Source: Psococerastis gibbosa (lineage: Eukaryota > Arthropoda > Insecta > Psocodea > Psocidae). Taken from it: a DNA stretch of 64,000 nt. This document shows, in pieces, positions 47,701-55,776 of this stretch. The DNA is taken from NCBI GenBank assembly GCA_963971405.1, contig OZ020489.1:23586290-23650289 (forward strand). The letters run 5' to 3'. Below the pieces are notes generated by a model. The model worked only from the letters and a program-made list of their open reading frames with translations. It was not told the DNA's origin and did not search any database. Each line of letters starts with the position of its first letter. Positions within the stretch are counted from its first letter, which is position 1. A program made the translations under genes and the position numbers.

Positions 47701-50700
47701 TTTAATAACATGCTTAGTTAATTAAATAAAAAATAAAATGTATTAAATTTCGGGTTGCCACTCCCACTTTCCTACGGGGTGTACACACTTAACAGACCAT
47801 GATAAAAATGTCTAGGCAGAGCGACGCGCGAGGACTTCGTTCGTTCCCTGGCAACGGCGAGTCAAGGTCACACTATCTACACCGCTTTTCGGTTTAGAAA
47901 TCACGCCTTTGACGAAAAAATAAATACATGTGGCTTTTTATTATACCCCCTCCCCCCTTGTGATGTTTCGTGATTTTTGCTGAACCTCTCCCCCCTTCGA
48001 ACCTCACGTGATTAATGGACAGCCCCTAAGTAAAATGCTTGGGTCCTGGGAATATCTATTTCAGCAGCGCAGTGTTTGCAAATCGTCATGCATTGTTGGC
48101 TACTCTATACTATTCAGGTTTTTGTATATTATAGCATCTATTGACTATACCTCTTGTAAAAGTAAATCTATAAACGCAGGGTTCGGAATTGAAATACAAT
48201 ATATTTTTTCTTAGACCATGCAATCAATACATGTAAAACATTCACATGCAAGAAAGTCTAATTAATGTATTTTGTGATCGTCAAAATAGTCGGTTTCATG
48301 TAGTACTCGTATGTCATTATGTTAGGTAGTTAGGGCCTCACTGACAGTGTAGAGAGTTTTCCATATGAGATGGTCTTTGAGCAACTATGGATAGGTATTT
48401 GCATTTCTCGCCTTTCTCAGTTCTTTTGGTAGGTTTTAGAAACAGGCGAAGCCTTGCAGTGTTGGATCCAGTCGCTCACACTGGGCAGTGCGCTGCGCTG
48501 GCTTTACAAGGTTCCCCTCTTGGCGTGTGTTATAGGTGTAGGTTTCTCCATTCTCATTGAATTTCTCCCGTACCTCAGCTCTTAAAATTTGTAATATACA
48601 TCTATAGATGTAAAGACTTGGGGCTGTCAATGACCTTTACGATCATGAAGTGAGAGCAACCACAGTTTAGCTAGGAGCAGACCCCCCCCCCCCCCCCGCC
48701 ACTTTTGAAGCCCGAGTACAGTGTAAGTTACACAGTAAGAAAACAGTGTTGGTATGTTCAGTGTTGGAGAGGTAATACAATGCAGCTTACCTGGTAACGA
48801 TTTAAAATTTTGGAGACACAGCCGTGAGATACCCTAAGTTGCCTGGAGATGACGCAGGGCCGTACTCCAGCCGCCGCCATTTCTACTATTTTCAGTCGAA
48901 TGTGATTAGGTAAAGGACGTCCATTTATAAATACGCCCCCCAATTGATTAACACGGCCCTGGCCTGAAATAAGAAAAACCATAATAAGAACAACATTCAG
49001 CTTTACTGTTGGAGTATAGCAGAGTTCTTGTACATTGAATTTGAGTGGCTTCCGGTGACAAGTGCCACGACAAGATCGGCCTTGTGCCAAACATAGTCAG
49101 CCAAATTCATAAAAGAAGAATAAGCATATACTTCACATAATTTAAGCATTTCCTTATGTTTCAATTCATAAAATGTAGGCGCAAGAGAAATTTTGTGAGT
49201 GGAAGGCTGTATTCAAAATTTCAATAATTTCCTTGCGCCTCCAGTGTCACCTTCGTTTCTCGAGCTTTTGCTCATTATCCGGATGAAAATGCCAATAAGT
49301 AAAAGTAATTGGTTATGAATTACTTTTACTTAATTTTACTCTTGAAGTAAAAATACTTCTTTTTATGTATATAGTTTGCTGATTATCGGTAGACTTTGGT
49401 CACCACTTTTCACCCCTAGTTTATGATTTTACGCTCTAAATACATCACTATGAAAGTTATTACAAGGGTAATCAATTCAATTTGTGTATAACCAGTGTCG
49501 GTTGTGACCAATAAGCAGGGGCGGTTTAAGCAAATAGGCATTGTATGCAATCTGGGCGCACTCGCACTGGTCACAAGCGCGCGGATACACTGCTCAACAG
49601 ACATCAGGTCAATTTTATAACTCTCATAGCTCTTGCAGGAGTAGCCTATGTGAATTCAAGAAATATTGAAAAAAATTCAAATAATTATAACCAAGGCCGT
49701 AGCCAAGGGGGGGGGGGGTTCATGGGGGGTTCAACCCCCCCCCCCCCCCCGAAATGAAATGGGTTGACACTAGATAGAATCGGATTTTGAGAGGAAAAAT
49801 AAAAACTACCATGTAATATCCAATGAAATTTCTGAACCCCCCCCCCCCGAAAAAAATTGTGGCTACGGCCTTGATTAAAATCACAAAGTGAAGAACCGGT
49901 ACTTGCGAACCCGTATATGCTTTCTTTCCTATTTATGAAATTAGAATAAGTACCGAGATAGATATTATGAGTAGTTCAATGGTATATAAATTGTCCTTGG
50001 GTTAAATTTCGGTTGCCTTGTCTGAATTTTCGGTTGCCAGAGCACTGAATTGATCAATGGGAACGATTGCTTAGTCTAGAACGGTCAGACCACTTAATAC
50101 ATTAAAACTCCGTAATAATGGCAGGTTATGCAATGAAGTGGGACATAATTTTTTATTCAAAACTAAGGCTTGACTTGACTGGAAATAAACCTGTTCGGTT
50201 TTATTACTCGAAATGTTACTTGTATACCTGAAGTTAGAAAGTGTCAATAGAAAGGTTAACATATATGGAACTACTGTATTTTAGTCATTTTTCATGAAAA
50301 TTGAGTATTTTATTTATTTTTTTGCCCCAGAACAAGACTATCAAAGGTTAATTGATCTAATAGGTGTTTTTAACGTCAATCACGACTACAATTTATGTCA
50401 ATTTAAAGGAAATCGTTGGAGTCATTTTAGAAATGTATTCACAGTTTTTTGTTTTGTTTTTGGAGGGTAAATCACCCCCAAAATTGAGTTAATAAATGAG
50501 CGGAAAACCTAGTTCCGTGGCTGATGCCGCCTAATGGTAAAAGCTCGTAAGCGCGGAATTCGAAAATAAGCCGCGGCCCCATAGTGCGCGACTATAATTT
50601 TAATTTAATTTGAATTTTCGCGACCGCTAAACGGCCAAACGGGAAAACCCGAAAATCATTTCCAAAGATTTTTCACTCACTTTCAGAATTGTCACAATGT

Positions 50701-51875
50701 TTTAAAAAATTATCACTATTGCTAAAAAAAATTAATGTCCGGAATATCCCAAACATTAAAACATTAACAACGCGCCAAATGAAACACCACCCCATTCGAG
50801 AACCTATCGTAAGCGGGCAAACTTTATTTATGAAAACTGGCCCCCCCAAAAAAAATTTCTGGGTACGCTACTGCCCCGGACCCCCCCCCCCTTGTCCTCA
50901 AGTATATTTATTCATTCTAACATATAAGCCTCGTTGCTCTCAAAATGCGTAAAACCTCACCATTTCAGACCTATTTATTTTCAAAAGAATTCTCCCGGGG
51001 GAGACCCCCGGGCCCCTCTTGTCCATAATTATATTGATTCTTTGTAATATGTAGGTAAGCTTTCTTGCTCTCAAAATGTGAAGAACCCCATTATTTCAGC
51101 CCTGTGTCTCCTGAGCAACTTTTATGAAAATGGGTACAGAGGCACCAAATTATACCACACCTTCGAAAACCTATCGTTACGCCACTGACTAGTGCCTCCC
51201 CCTTTTAAGAGGTCTGGGACCACTTCTGTCTGGGGCCCCCTCGTCCGCCCCCCCCCCATATCTTGTGCCCCCCCCCAGGGGTTAATGCGGCACTGTTTGA
51301 AATGGTCAGTCATTTGACATAATTATGAACCTGAGTCTTAATGTTCAATATTAATTAATTCGCTCGAACGTCCCCAGTTTTGTTTTTAAGTACAAGTAGT
51401 TAATCCCGATCCCGAAGGGGTAGGGTAAAAATATTACATTATTATTATATATATGTCAAATTTCTAACATATTTTGTACAATATGTCATATTGATGCTAA
51501 GCTGAATAATCCGATCATACAATACTTGATCCTGTGGCACGCGTATCATTGAAGTTAGACTCACAGAAATTTTATGAAAAAAATTTTAATTTACAATAGG
51601 TCCATCACAAGTCTTAATTACTTTAAGAATATTTTGATAAAATTTACAACCTGGATTATTCTCTTATATGAAACTCTTGATAATACCTAGGTACGATACA
51701 TTTCAGGTGGCTAATCTCGTTTCTGCTCAACTCAAGTAGGACATTTTTTCATCATCAACCAACTACCTACTATTCTATTTTGTTCTGTTATATACAACGT
51801 AAACGTACCTTGAAAAGGGTAGCCAGTGAAACAAGCAGGCCGCATCATATCATACTCCAGACTAGTGACTGTCAT
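25174..51875 (-). CDS. prd: Pax3/7 transcription factor (paired/pairberry type), complete, 8 coding exons
   Basis: Nuclear DNA-binding regulator of segmentation and neurogenesis. Coding exons in transcript order: 51875-51809, 48963-48791, 46174-46044, 44628-44522, 30808-30609, 27262-27106, 26409-26245, 25403-25174. All are GT-AG with compatible phases; total 1230 nt, 409 aa plus stop. The start [10 protein letters not shown] resembles Drosophila Paired (MTVTAF). The paired domain (about residues 23-149) includes [18 protein letters not shown], the [20 protein letters not shown] linker, and [20 protein letters not shown]. The homeodomain spans 181-240 and is preceded by [17 protein letters not shown]228, Ser230 (position 50) and Asn231 (position 51) are present, the Pax3/7 pattern [12 protein letters not shown]. 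The C-terminal tail is rich in Ser/Pro/Asn/His and ends FHSWY. No octapeptide is visible in the short linker (150-178), as in Paired and unlike Gooseberry as I recall them. The symbol is by similarity; pairberry is an equally fair name. Confidence 0.95.
25622..25982. repeat. Palindromic MITE family P1 in Pax3/7 intron 7
   Basis: The ends GCAGCCCTATTATGGCGATT and, inverted, AATCGCCATCGGCTGC match P1 copy 1. At 361 bp it is the longest copy; the centre is AT-rich and may hold a further insertion. Confidence 0.65.
26520..26690 (-). pseudogene. RTE-type LINE tail relic in Pax3/7 intron 6
   Basis: On the minus strand the frame reads [10 protein letters not shown] in one phase, and SWLKNVMQ, stop, [11 protein letters not shown] in another. 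This is the same WLKNLRQWFG tail as at 10345-10676, with stops and shifts. Confidence 0.6.
27756..28561 (+). repeat. HP family repeat, copy A (Pax3/7 intron 5)
   Basis: One of nine copies or pieces of an 0.8-1.0 kb family. It begins TTGCTTTCCAATTTATACGT (a hairpin with GTATAAGGAAAGC in other copies) and holds a TGTCTGTCTGTC tract, then ATTTATCTC with a poly(C) run. It ends GAGTAAACTCGGACCGGTTC, itself a hairpin plus an ACCGGT palindrome. The other copies are listed separately. A reading frame MVE.FD.EIST runs through several copies but is never open across the whole element. Confidence 0.85.
29730..30010 (+). mobile_element. hAT-like MITE beginning CAGTGGCGTAGCC, right end unclear
   Basis: CAGTGGCGTAGCCAGAATTT is a typical hAT-MITE terminus. 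The body GTTTGCCCGCTTAGGATAGG, then TTCGAATGGGGTGGTGTTTCA recurs inverted at 50770-50873. No 8 bp duplication found. Confidence 0.6.
30090..30480 (+). pseudogene. Jockey-like LINE ORF2 C-terminal zinc-knuckle tail
   Basis: The frame reads [20 protein letters not shown], then CPVYSRYR, the CxxC...H...C knuckle that ends ORF2 in Jockey-type LINEs. A stop follows after HSAALASLI. It lies in Pax3/7 intron 5, ending about 130 bp before the homeodomain exon. Confidence 0.75.
31218..31702 (+). repeat. Dispersed repeat P5, copy 2
   Basis: Matches 5691-6172 in order (GATTTTGATGAAACTTGGCA, AACCAGCTAGATCC, CAAGATGGCGGCCGATTAAA). Same orientation. Confidence 0.75.
32771..32932. repeat. Palindromic MITE family P1, intron 4 copy
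   Basis: The ends CAGCGGGC and GCCCGCTG are perfect inverses. The core has GTTAAAAATGCAAACAACAC against GTGTTTACATTTTTAATGCC. Confidence 0.75.
33097..33409 (+). mobile_element. hAT-type MITE (family hM1), 313 bp, perfect 8 bp TSD
   Basis: The termini CAGGGGCGTAAAGTT and, inverted, AACTTTACGCCTCTG are flanked by GTACACTG at 33089-33096 and 33410-33417. Sister copy on the opposite strand at 57779-58042. CAG...CTG ends with 8 bp duplications are the hAT signature. Non-coding. Confidence 0.92.
34283..34530 (+). mobile_element. 5S rRNA-derived SINE, copy 2
   Basis: Starts GCCGGCCGCCATACCA and is almost identical to 4504-4690. The bodies then diverge and both end in (CTA)n. High similarity over the 5S-like half suggests recent activity or shared source copies. 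Confidence 0.7.
34592..34976. mobile_element. TTAA-flanked fold-back MITE (family FB2), 385 bp
   Basis: Flanked by TTAA at 34588-34591 and 34977-34980. The arms extend at least 130 bp: TTGCGACTCAG at 34864-34915 is the inverse of CTGAGTCGCAA at 34677-34690. The outer ends GGACCAACCGGAGTCGCC and GGCGAATCCGGTTTGCCC also pair. TTAA duplication suggests piggyBac-type mobilisation (inference). Confidence 0.85.
35321..35460. repeat. Palindromic MITE family P1, degraded copy
   Basis: GCGGGCCTGATATGCCGTTTAG, AAATGTAAACAAAACTATTA and CAGGTTAAGATTAAAAATAG match the copy at 32771-32932; the right end is lost. Confidence 0.55.
35677..35709. repeat. Poly(A) tract
   Basis: About 33 A in a row, with no retroposon body recognised next to it. 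Confidence 0.8.
35998..36420. repeat. Two-copy tandem duplication, period 211 bp
   Basis: CACCGCTAAAGTTGCTGAAC begins at 35998 and again at 36209. The copies stay alignable through GTAGTGTTTGCTT and GAATGGAACTGAATTATC, with some divergence. Non-coding. Confidence 0.85.
37252..38260 (-). repeat. HP family repeat, copy B (longest)
   Basis: Runs from AAAGAACCGGTCCGAG to AAATTGGAAAGCAA. Extra sequence at 37410-37580 (a G-run and a duplicated TCTATCTAGTG block) makes this copy about 1.0 kb. Confidence 0.85.
38284..38449. mobile_element. Poly(C)-bearing MITE (GGCCGTGCCCAGG ends), copy 1
   Basis: The perfect inverted ends GGCCGTGCCCAGG and CCTGGGCACGGCC surround ATCCATTAATTCATTAAT and runs of C. 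The flanks TAAGTCAACCCA and TAAGCCAACCTA resemble a diverged target duplication. Other copies: 39661-39838 and 57296-57432 (truncated). Confidence 0.8.
39661..39838. mobile_element. Poly(C)-bearing MITE, copy 2
   Basis: Same left end and body as 38284-38449 (AATTTATCCATTAATTCATT); the right end is mutated to CCTGAGCACG. Confidence 0.75.
39850..39971 (+). mobile_element. tRNA-Glu-like SINE, 3' half
   Basis: GGTGGTCCCGGGTTTTC, GAGTGTAAGGGAGAGCTTTA and TAGTAATGGAACAAAAAGTC, then (TATT)n, match the SINE body. It abuts a Rep2 piece. Confidence 0.75.
39972..40510 (+). repeat. Rep2 copy split by FB1
   Basis: Rep2 blocks at 39972-40095 and 40476-40510, interrupted by the fold-back element 40096-40474. 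The target CTTAA appears at both junctions. Confidence 0.7.
40096..40474. mobile_element. TTAA-class fold-back MITE (FB1), copy 2
   Basis: The arms TTGGCTCGTGGAAGTTG and ATAACTTACATGAGCCAA, and TAGAAGACTACATCATGCAT against ATGCAGGAAGTAGTCTTCTA, are inverted copies about 200 bp apart. It sits in Rep2 at a CTTAA target. Confidence 0.8.
41878..42742 (-). repeat. HP family repeat, copy C
   Basis: Complete from AAAGAACCGGTCCGAG to TTGGAAAGCAA, with the (CAGA)n tract at 42585-42625. Confidence 0.85.
42914..43770 (-). repeat. HP family repeat, copy D
   Basis: Starts at ATGCTTTCCAATTTATC (outer 25 bp missing) and ends TTGGAAAGCAA, only 171 bp after copy C in the same orientation. Confidence 0.85.
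43974..44433 (+). mobile_element. 5'-truncated LINE with poly(A) and 14 bp TSD
   Basis: Carries the end of ORF2: [20 protein letters not shown], then [18 protein letters not shown], the post-RNase H zinc knuckle common in insect LINEs, to a stop at 44338-44340. A short 3' UTR and a run of about 16 A (44415-44430) follow. Flanked by perfect direct repeats ATATAAATGGATGA at 43960-43973 and 44434-44447. The open frame and intact duplication indicate a young insertion, 74 bp from Pax3/7 exon 4. Confidence 0.93.
44655..44716. repeat. Minimal P3 palindrome beside Pax3/7 exon 4
   Basis: CCACCGACGTCAATAGT at 44670-44686 and its exact inverse at 44689-44705, separated by GA. The outer ends TTAGGCGC and GGGGCCTTAA resemble P3 termini. 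It lies 42 nt upstream of the exon on the transcribed strand. Confidence 0.75.
44716..44840. mobile_element. FB1 single arm
   Basis: TTAAGAGTGTACAGCCCGC, AATCGGCAGTCTGAAATTTA and AAAGATTTGGCTAATTTAAG match the left arm at 47401-47510; the loop and right arm are gone. Confidence 0.7.
45029..45084. repeat. 19 bp tandem minirepeat
   Basis: GGGGCTCAAACCCCACCGT occurs twice in tandem, followed by a partial third unit. Confidence 0.9.
45385..45612. repeat. Inverted repeat with about 85 bp arms in Pax3/7 intron 3
   Basis: GGCGTGTAATCCACTGATCA and TGACCAGTGGAATACACGCC bound the structure. Inside, TTTTTCGTCATTTGTGATTA pairs with TAATCACAAATGACGAAAAA. AT-rich loop of about 60 bp. No TSD recognised. 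Confidence 0.85.
46175..48790 (-). other. Pax3/7 intron 2
   Basis: 2.6 kb between the first two paired-domain exons. Contains FB1 copy 4 (47401-47792) and C-rich tracts; the remaining sequence is unrecognised, and its short open frames have no family resemblance. Confidence 0.5.
47401..47792. mobile_element. TTAA-class fold-back MITE (FB1), complete copy
   Basis: The outer ends AGAGTGCACAGCCCGTAGG and, inverted, CCTACGGGGTGTACACACTT bound the element. Arms of roughly 180 bp include TGGAAGACTACTTCATGCAT against ATGCATGAAGTAGTCTTCTA. The right end abuts TTAA; the left flank is AATGAA. Confidence 0.85.
49692..49873. mobile_element. C-rich MITE with CAAGGCCGTAGCC ends
   Basis: The perfect 13 bp inverted ends CAAGGCCGTAGCC and GGCTACGGCCTTG bound long G and C runs. 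182 bp, non-coding, in Pax3/7 intron 1. Target duplication not clear. Confidence 0.8.
49890..50500 (-). repeat. HP family repeat, copy I (degraded)
   Basis: AAGAACCGGTAC, GGTCAGACCA, AAATCGTTGGAGTCATTTT and AATTGAGTTAA follow family order. It lacks the (CAGA)n end. Confidence 0.7.
50750..51300. repeat. Nested cluster of hAT-like MITE ends with poly(C)
   Basis: A minus copy of the 29730 element ends at 50873 (TACGCTACTG). Another terminus TCGTTACGCCACTG ends at 51186. A third, GCGGCACTG, lies at 51287-51295 (reverse complement CAGTGCCGC). Interleaved G/C runs prevent clean boundaries. Confidence 0.55.
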
Positions 51876-51941
51876 CGTTCAGACACCCTGTATATTTCAC
51901 GTAAATCTAGCATTGCCACCGGAGCCAACCGCCACTCATCA
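51809..51941 (-). promoter_or_regulatory. Pax3/7 5' leader with two short upstream ORFs
   Basis: A good acceptor (TTTTTGTTTCAG) ends at 51942, so the first coding exon probably starts at 51941 with a 66 nt leader. Two upstream ATGs lie in this leader. The first encodes a 10-codon peptide ending in TAG. The second (ATGCTAGAT) runs to a TGA that overlaps the main start as ATGA. This is a classic arrangement for translational damping or reinitiation. Acceptor use is inferred, not shown. Confidence 0.5.
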
Positions 51942-52119
51942 CTGAAACAAAAATAGATGATATTAATAATAAAAATGAAGTCAAGCAGCAAGAAGACTGA
52001 AATCGAGATTTATGCATGATATAGAAATTGACCATATTGTCACATTATAGGTTAGCTGGTAGAGTAGCCCTTCAGGGCTAAAGCTCGCCTGCTATAAAGA
52101 CGTTTGCCATTTAATTTAA

Positions 52120-52997
52120 TTGCTTTCCAATTTGTACGTAGTATAAGGAAAGCTTTGGGATGGTCGAAATTTTTGATTCCGAGATTTCACGTTTTGAGGT
52201 CCCAGGAACCCAAAAAAGTGTTTTTTACGAAATGTCTGTCTGGCGCTCTGTCTGTCTGTCTGTATGTATGTATGTCTGTCTGTTCGTCGATTTCCGGGCA
52301 AACTACTCGGTGGATTTGGGTGAAATTTGGCATGTAGGTTCACAAAAATCATGCCTCGAGAACATTTATTTTTATTTTGGGCTAACTCAATTTGGGGGGG
52401 GGGGGGGTTTATTCTCCTAACACTCCAAAAAAACGTCTAAAAAAATTATTTCTCAAAAACAGCTGCAATGATTTCTTTTAAATTCGCATATATTGTAGTC
52501 GTTATTAATGTTGACAAAATGCGGGGGGTCGCTTGCCCCTTGATAGTTTGCTTCTGGGGGTAAAAAAATAAAAATAACTCAATTTTAATGAAAAATGACT
52601 AAAAAATAATTTTTCTGCGAAACTTTTCTATCGATGGTTCCTAACTTCAGGCATTTTTTAGGTGTTAAATTGATTAACGAAACCGGACAGTTTTCTTTCC
52701 CAAAACACTATTTGGTTTTGTGCAAAATAATTTTTTTTGAAAAATATTAAACAAATTCACGCTCAAATGCATTGCGTGTCCTGCCATTATTGTTGTGTGG
52801 TAATGTGTTGGTCTGTCCTATCTAGAATTTACGTCACCTCCAGTGTGAAGTCAGGTGGATGACCCCCCCCCCCCCCCGTGATATCAGAAATTTATCCATA
52901 GGAAAATTATTTACCATGAAATTAATTATTTTATTTTCTCTCTCGACTAATTGATGAATTGGAAAGCATGTTCGAGTAAACTCGGACCGGTTCTTTA
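52120..52997 (+). repeat. HP family repeat, copy E (outside Pax3/7)
   Basis: Complete copy from TTGCTTTCCAATTTGTACG to GACCGGTTCTTTAA with a long TCTGTCTGTCTG tract at 52225-52285. Both flanks show TTAATTTAATT, a possible target duplication in AT-rich DNA. It lies 180 bp upstream of the Pax3/7 leader exon. Confidence 0.85.
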
Positions 52998-53574
52998 ATT
53001 TAATTAAATTTTGAAATTTTGTTTCATTTCATTTCACATTCATAGAAAATCATACAGGGTTGGCTACGGCCAGCATTGCCGGTTTTGGCCTTGTGGGAGC
53101 CCTTGGGCCGGAATTGTGTCGGGGACCTTTCTCGGGGAGAGTAGTCTTATGTTCCCTTTGAGCTTAGAGGAATATTCCACTATCAATGATAAAGTCCCGC
53201 CAAATATTTTGACGAGTTTATTTGCTTTGGTTTTTTAATCTATTGTAATTTTGTACTTTGCTACTTTTTGTGGAGGTCCCTTTTTTGTGGGGGCCCTGGG
53301 GTCGTGGCCCTCCTAGCCCCACAGCCAATCCCGGTACTGACGGCCACTATCTTCTAAGGGCCGATTCCATCATCGCTTCAATACTCTGGGCAAGGAATAC
53401 TGCCTGGCACCACCATGCATTGGTAGGTGGCTGTGCCGTCCATAGTATTCCTTGCCGAGAAATTTCCAAGCGTGGATTTGGATTACAGGCAGTAGACAAT
53501 TGAAAATTGGCACTCCCATATCTGACAATTTCATGTTTTATTTATTCCCGAAACGTATCACCTTCTGCATGTAA

Positions 53575-53745
53575 TAATCCAAGAGAAAATGGAGGGACAG
53601 TGGGCTCCCAGCAGAAGAAGAGAATTTTGGTTGAAAAACCTGAGGCAGTGGTTTGGCAACAGCACGACTTTCCTTTTCAGAGCAGCTGTTTCCAAGATCC
53701 AAATTGCCATGATGATCTTCGATTGAAGAGGCATTAAAAGAAGGG
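53575..53745 (+). pseudogene. RTE-type LINE tail relic
   Basis: WLKNLRQWFGNSTT is readable around 53630-53665, followed by the signature GCCATGATGATCTTCGATTG and a run of AAG. It has deletions relative to the 10345 copy. Confidence 0.7.
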
Positions 53746-53776
53746 GAAGATTTATTTCCTATTTCTACGTGAGGAA

Positions 53777-53930
53777 CGCTGTGTGATGGTCGAAATGTTT
53801 GATTTCCAGATTTCAACGGCTTTGCACATTTTGACGTCCCTGGAACCAGAAAAATGACGAAATACGAAATGTCTGCCCGTCTGTCTGAAACTCGATTTGG
53901 GGCCAAACTACTCGATAGTATTTGATGATT
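53777..53930 (+). repeat. HP family repeat, fragment G
   Basis: GTGATGGTCGAAATGTTTGA, TTTCAACGG and CCGTCTGTCTG match the first 150 bp of the HP family. Confidence 0.7.
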
Positions 53931-54927
53931 TTTTATTTTATTTGGCTAAATATTTAATAGCTTGCATAATAAATTAAATAAAAAATGTCTGACTTTGGGG
54001 TGATACAGGCATGAAGTTTTTCTGTTTGAGACAATAGGGAAAAGTACCTATTATGCTATAGCCTATATAAGTGTACTCATACGTTTTTCAATGAGAGGAG
54101 CGGTTTGGATTTTTTCTCAGATTCAAGGCTTAAGTCGTATCTGCCGTATATACGGGGCCCCCGACATGCGTTAGCAAAAATTAATAAAAACTTCTCAAAT
54201 TTTTTATTATTTCAGAAATGACAAAAGTCAAAAAAAGCAGAAACTTTAGTTAGAAAAACTATCAGCTATAAATTATCTAATAATTCGGTTTGCCGAAAAA
54301 AAAGCAAGGAGAGTGTATATTTATTTTGAATTGTTTGTAAATTTTTTGGAAAAAGTGACAGATAGATAATTATGATGAATAAACATTTCTTTTAATTTTA
54401 TGCAAATAATTTTTTTTCCTTTTATGAGAGATCTTTACCCTTCATAATGGCCCTCAAACAAATTTTTATACGGGCCTGCCAAAGCACGCTACGCTAATGC
54501 TACAATACCTTTTTCTCAGCTGAAATTCTAATCGATAACCTTTCATAATGAGGTCTTCGACATTTATGGGTGGCATTTTGACTGAAGACTTTCGCTCTTT
54601 GGCCCTTGTGAAATATTCTGGATAGAGATTGTAAACTAACTGTGGAACGTGGTGTTTACTTATTTTGGTAACAAGGAAACCACAAAAGTATGGCATTCAT
54701 AGTAGATGACTAGCAAACTTTCAAAGCACTGAGAAACGAAAGGTTCAAAAATAAAAATTTGGCCTACTCACTGATTTGGCATGCTAGCTGATTTAAGACA
54801 CAAAAAAATAACACTAAAACGTTAGTAGAAACTAATTCACTCATTATAAAGGTAAAGTAAGTGAAGGAAGTGTCGAATACGTAACAGAAACACTAATGAA
54901 AAATTCAAGTCTGGGTACACAAGTGAT
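53931..54927. other. AT-rich intergenic DNA, nothing recognised
   Basis: Short frames on both strands without family resemblance. Confidence 0.4.
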
Positions 54928-55776
54928 AAAGAACCGGTCCGAGTTTACTCGAATATGCTTTCCAATTTATCAAGTAGTAGCTAGAGAAAATGAGTAATTT
55001 CATGGTAAATAATTTTCCAATAGTTAAATTTCGGGCATCTTGGGGGGCGGGGGGGGGGGGGGGGGTTTGTCCACCTGACGTCACTGGAGGTGAGGTTAAT
55101 TTTAGATAGGTCAGACCAACAAATTACCACAAAGCAATAATGGCAGGGCACGCAATGTATTTGACCGTGAATTTTCTTCATTTTTTCAAAAACATTTTTT
55201 TTGCACAAAATCAAATAGTTTTTTATGGAAGCAGTCTGCCCGGTTTCGTTACTCAATTTAACAAATAAAACATGCCTGAAGGTAGAAATCATCGATGGAA
55301 AGGTTTCACAGAAAAATTATTTTTTAGTCATTTTTCATTAAAATTTAGTTATTTTTATTTTTTTACCCCCAGAAGCAAACTATCAAGAGGCAAGCAACCC
55401 CCCTCATTTTATCAACACTAATAGAGACTATAATATATGTGAATTTAAAATAAATCGTTGGAGCCGTTCTGGATAAATCATTTTTTTTTTAGTTTTTTGA
55501 AAATAAAACCCCCCTAAATTGAGATAGCCCAAAATAACAAAAACAGTCCCAAGATATGACTTTTGTGAACCTAAATGCCGAATATTATCAAAATCGACCT
55601 TGTAGTTTGCCCGGAAATCGACGCACAGACAGACAGACAGACAGACATTTCGTAAAAACCACTTTTTTTAGTTCCTGGGACCTCAAAACGTGTAAGTCTG
55701 TTGAAATCTCGGAATCGAAAATTTGGACCATCACAAAGCTTAGCTTTCCTTATATTACGTATAAATTGAAAAGCAA
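54928..55776 (-). repeat. HP family repeat, copy F
   Basis: Complete copy from AAAGAACCGGTCCGAG to TTGAAAAGCAA, with G-run 55040-55065 and CAGACAGACAGACAG at 55627-55647. Confidence 0.85.

Noticed and set aside
52160-52420. Open frame beginning MVEIFDSEIS, similar to frames at 27798, 42475-42705 (minus) and 61307
   Set aside because: It is a read-through of the HP repeat; the frame depends on (CTGT)n length and ends at different stops in each copy, so it is not a gene family.
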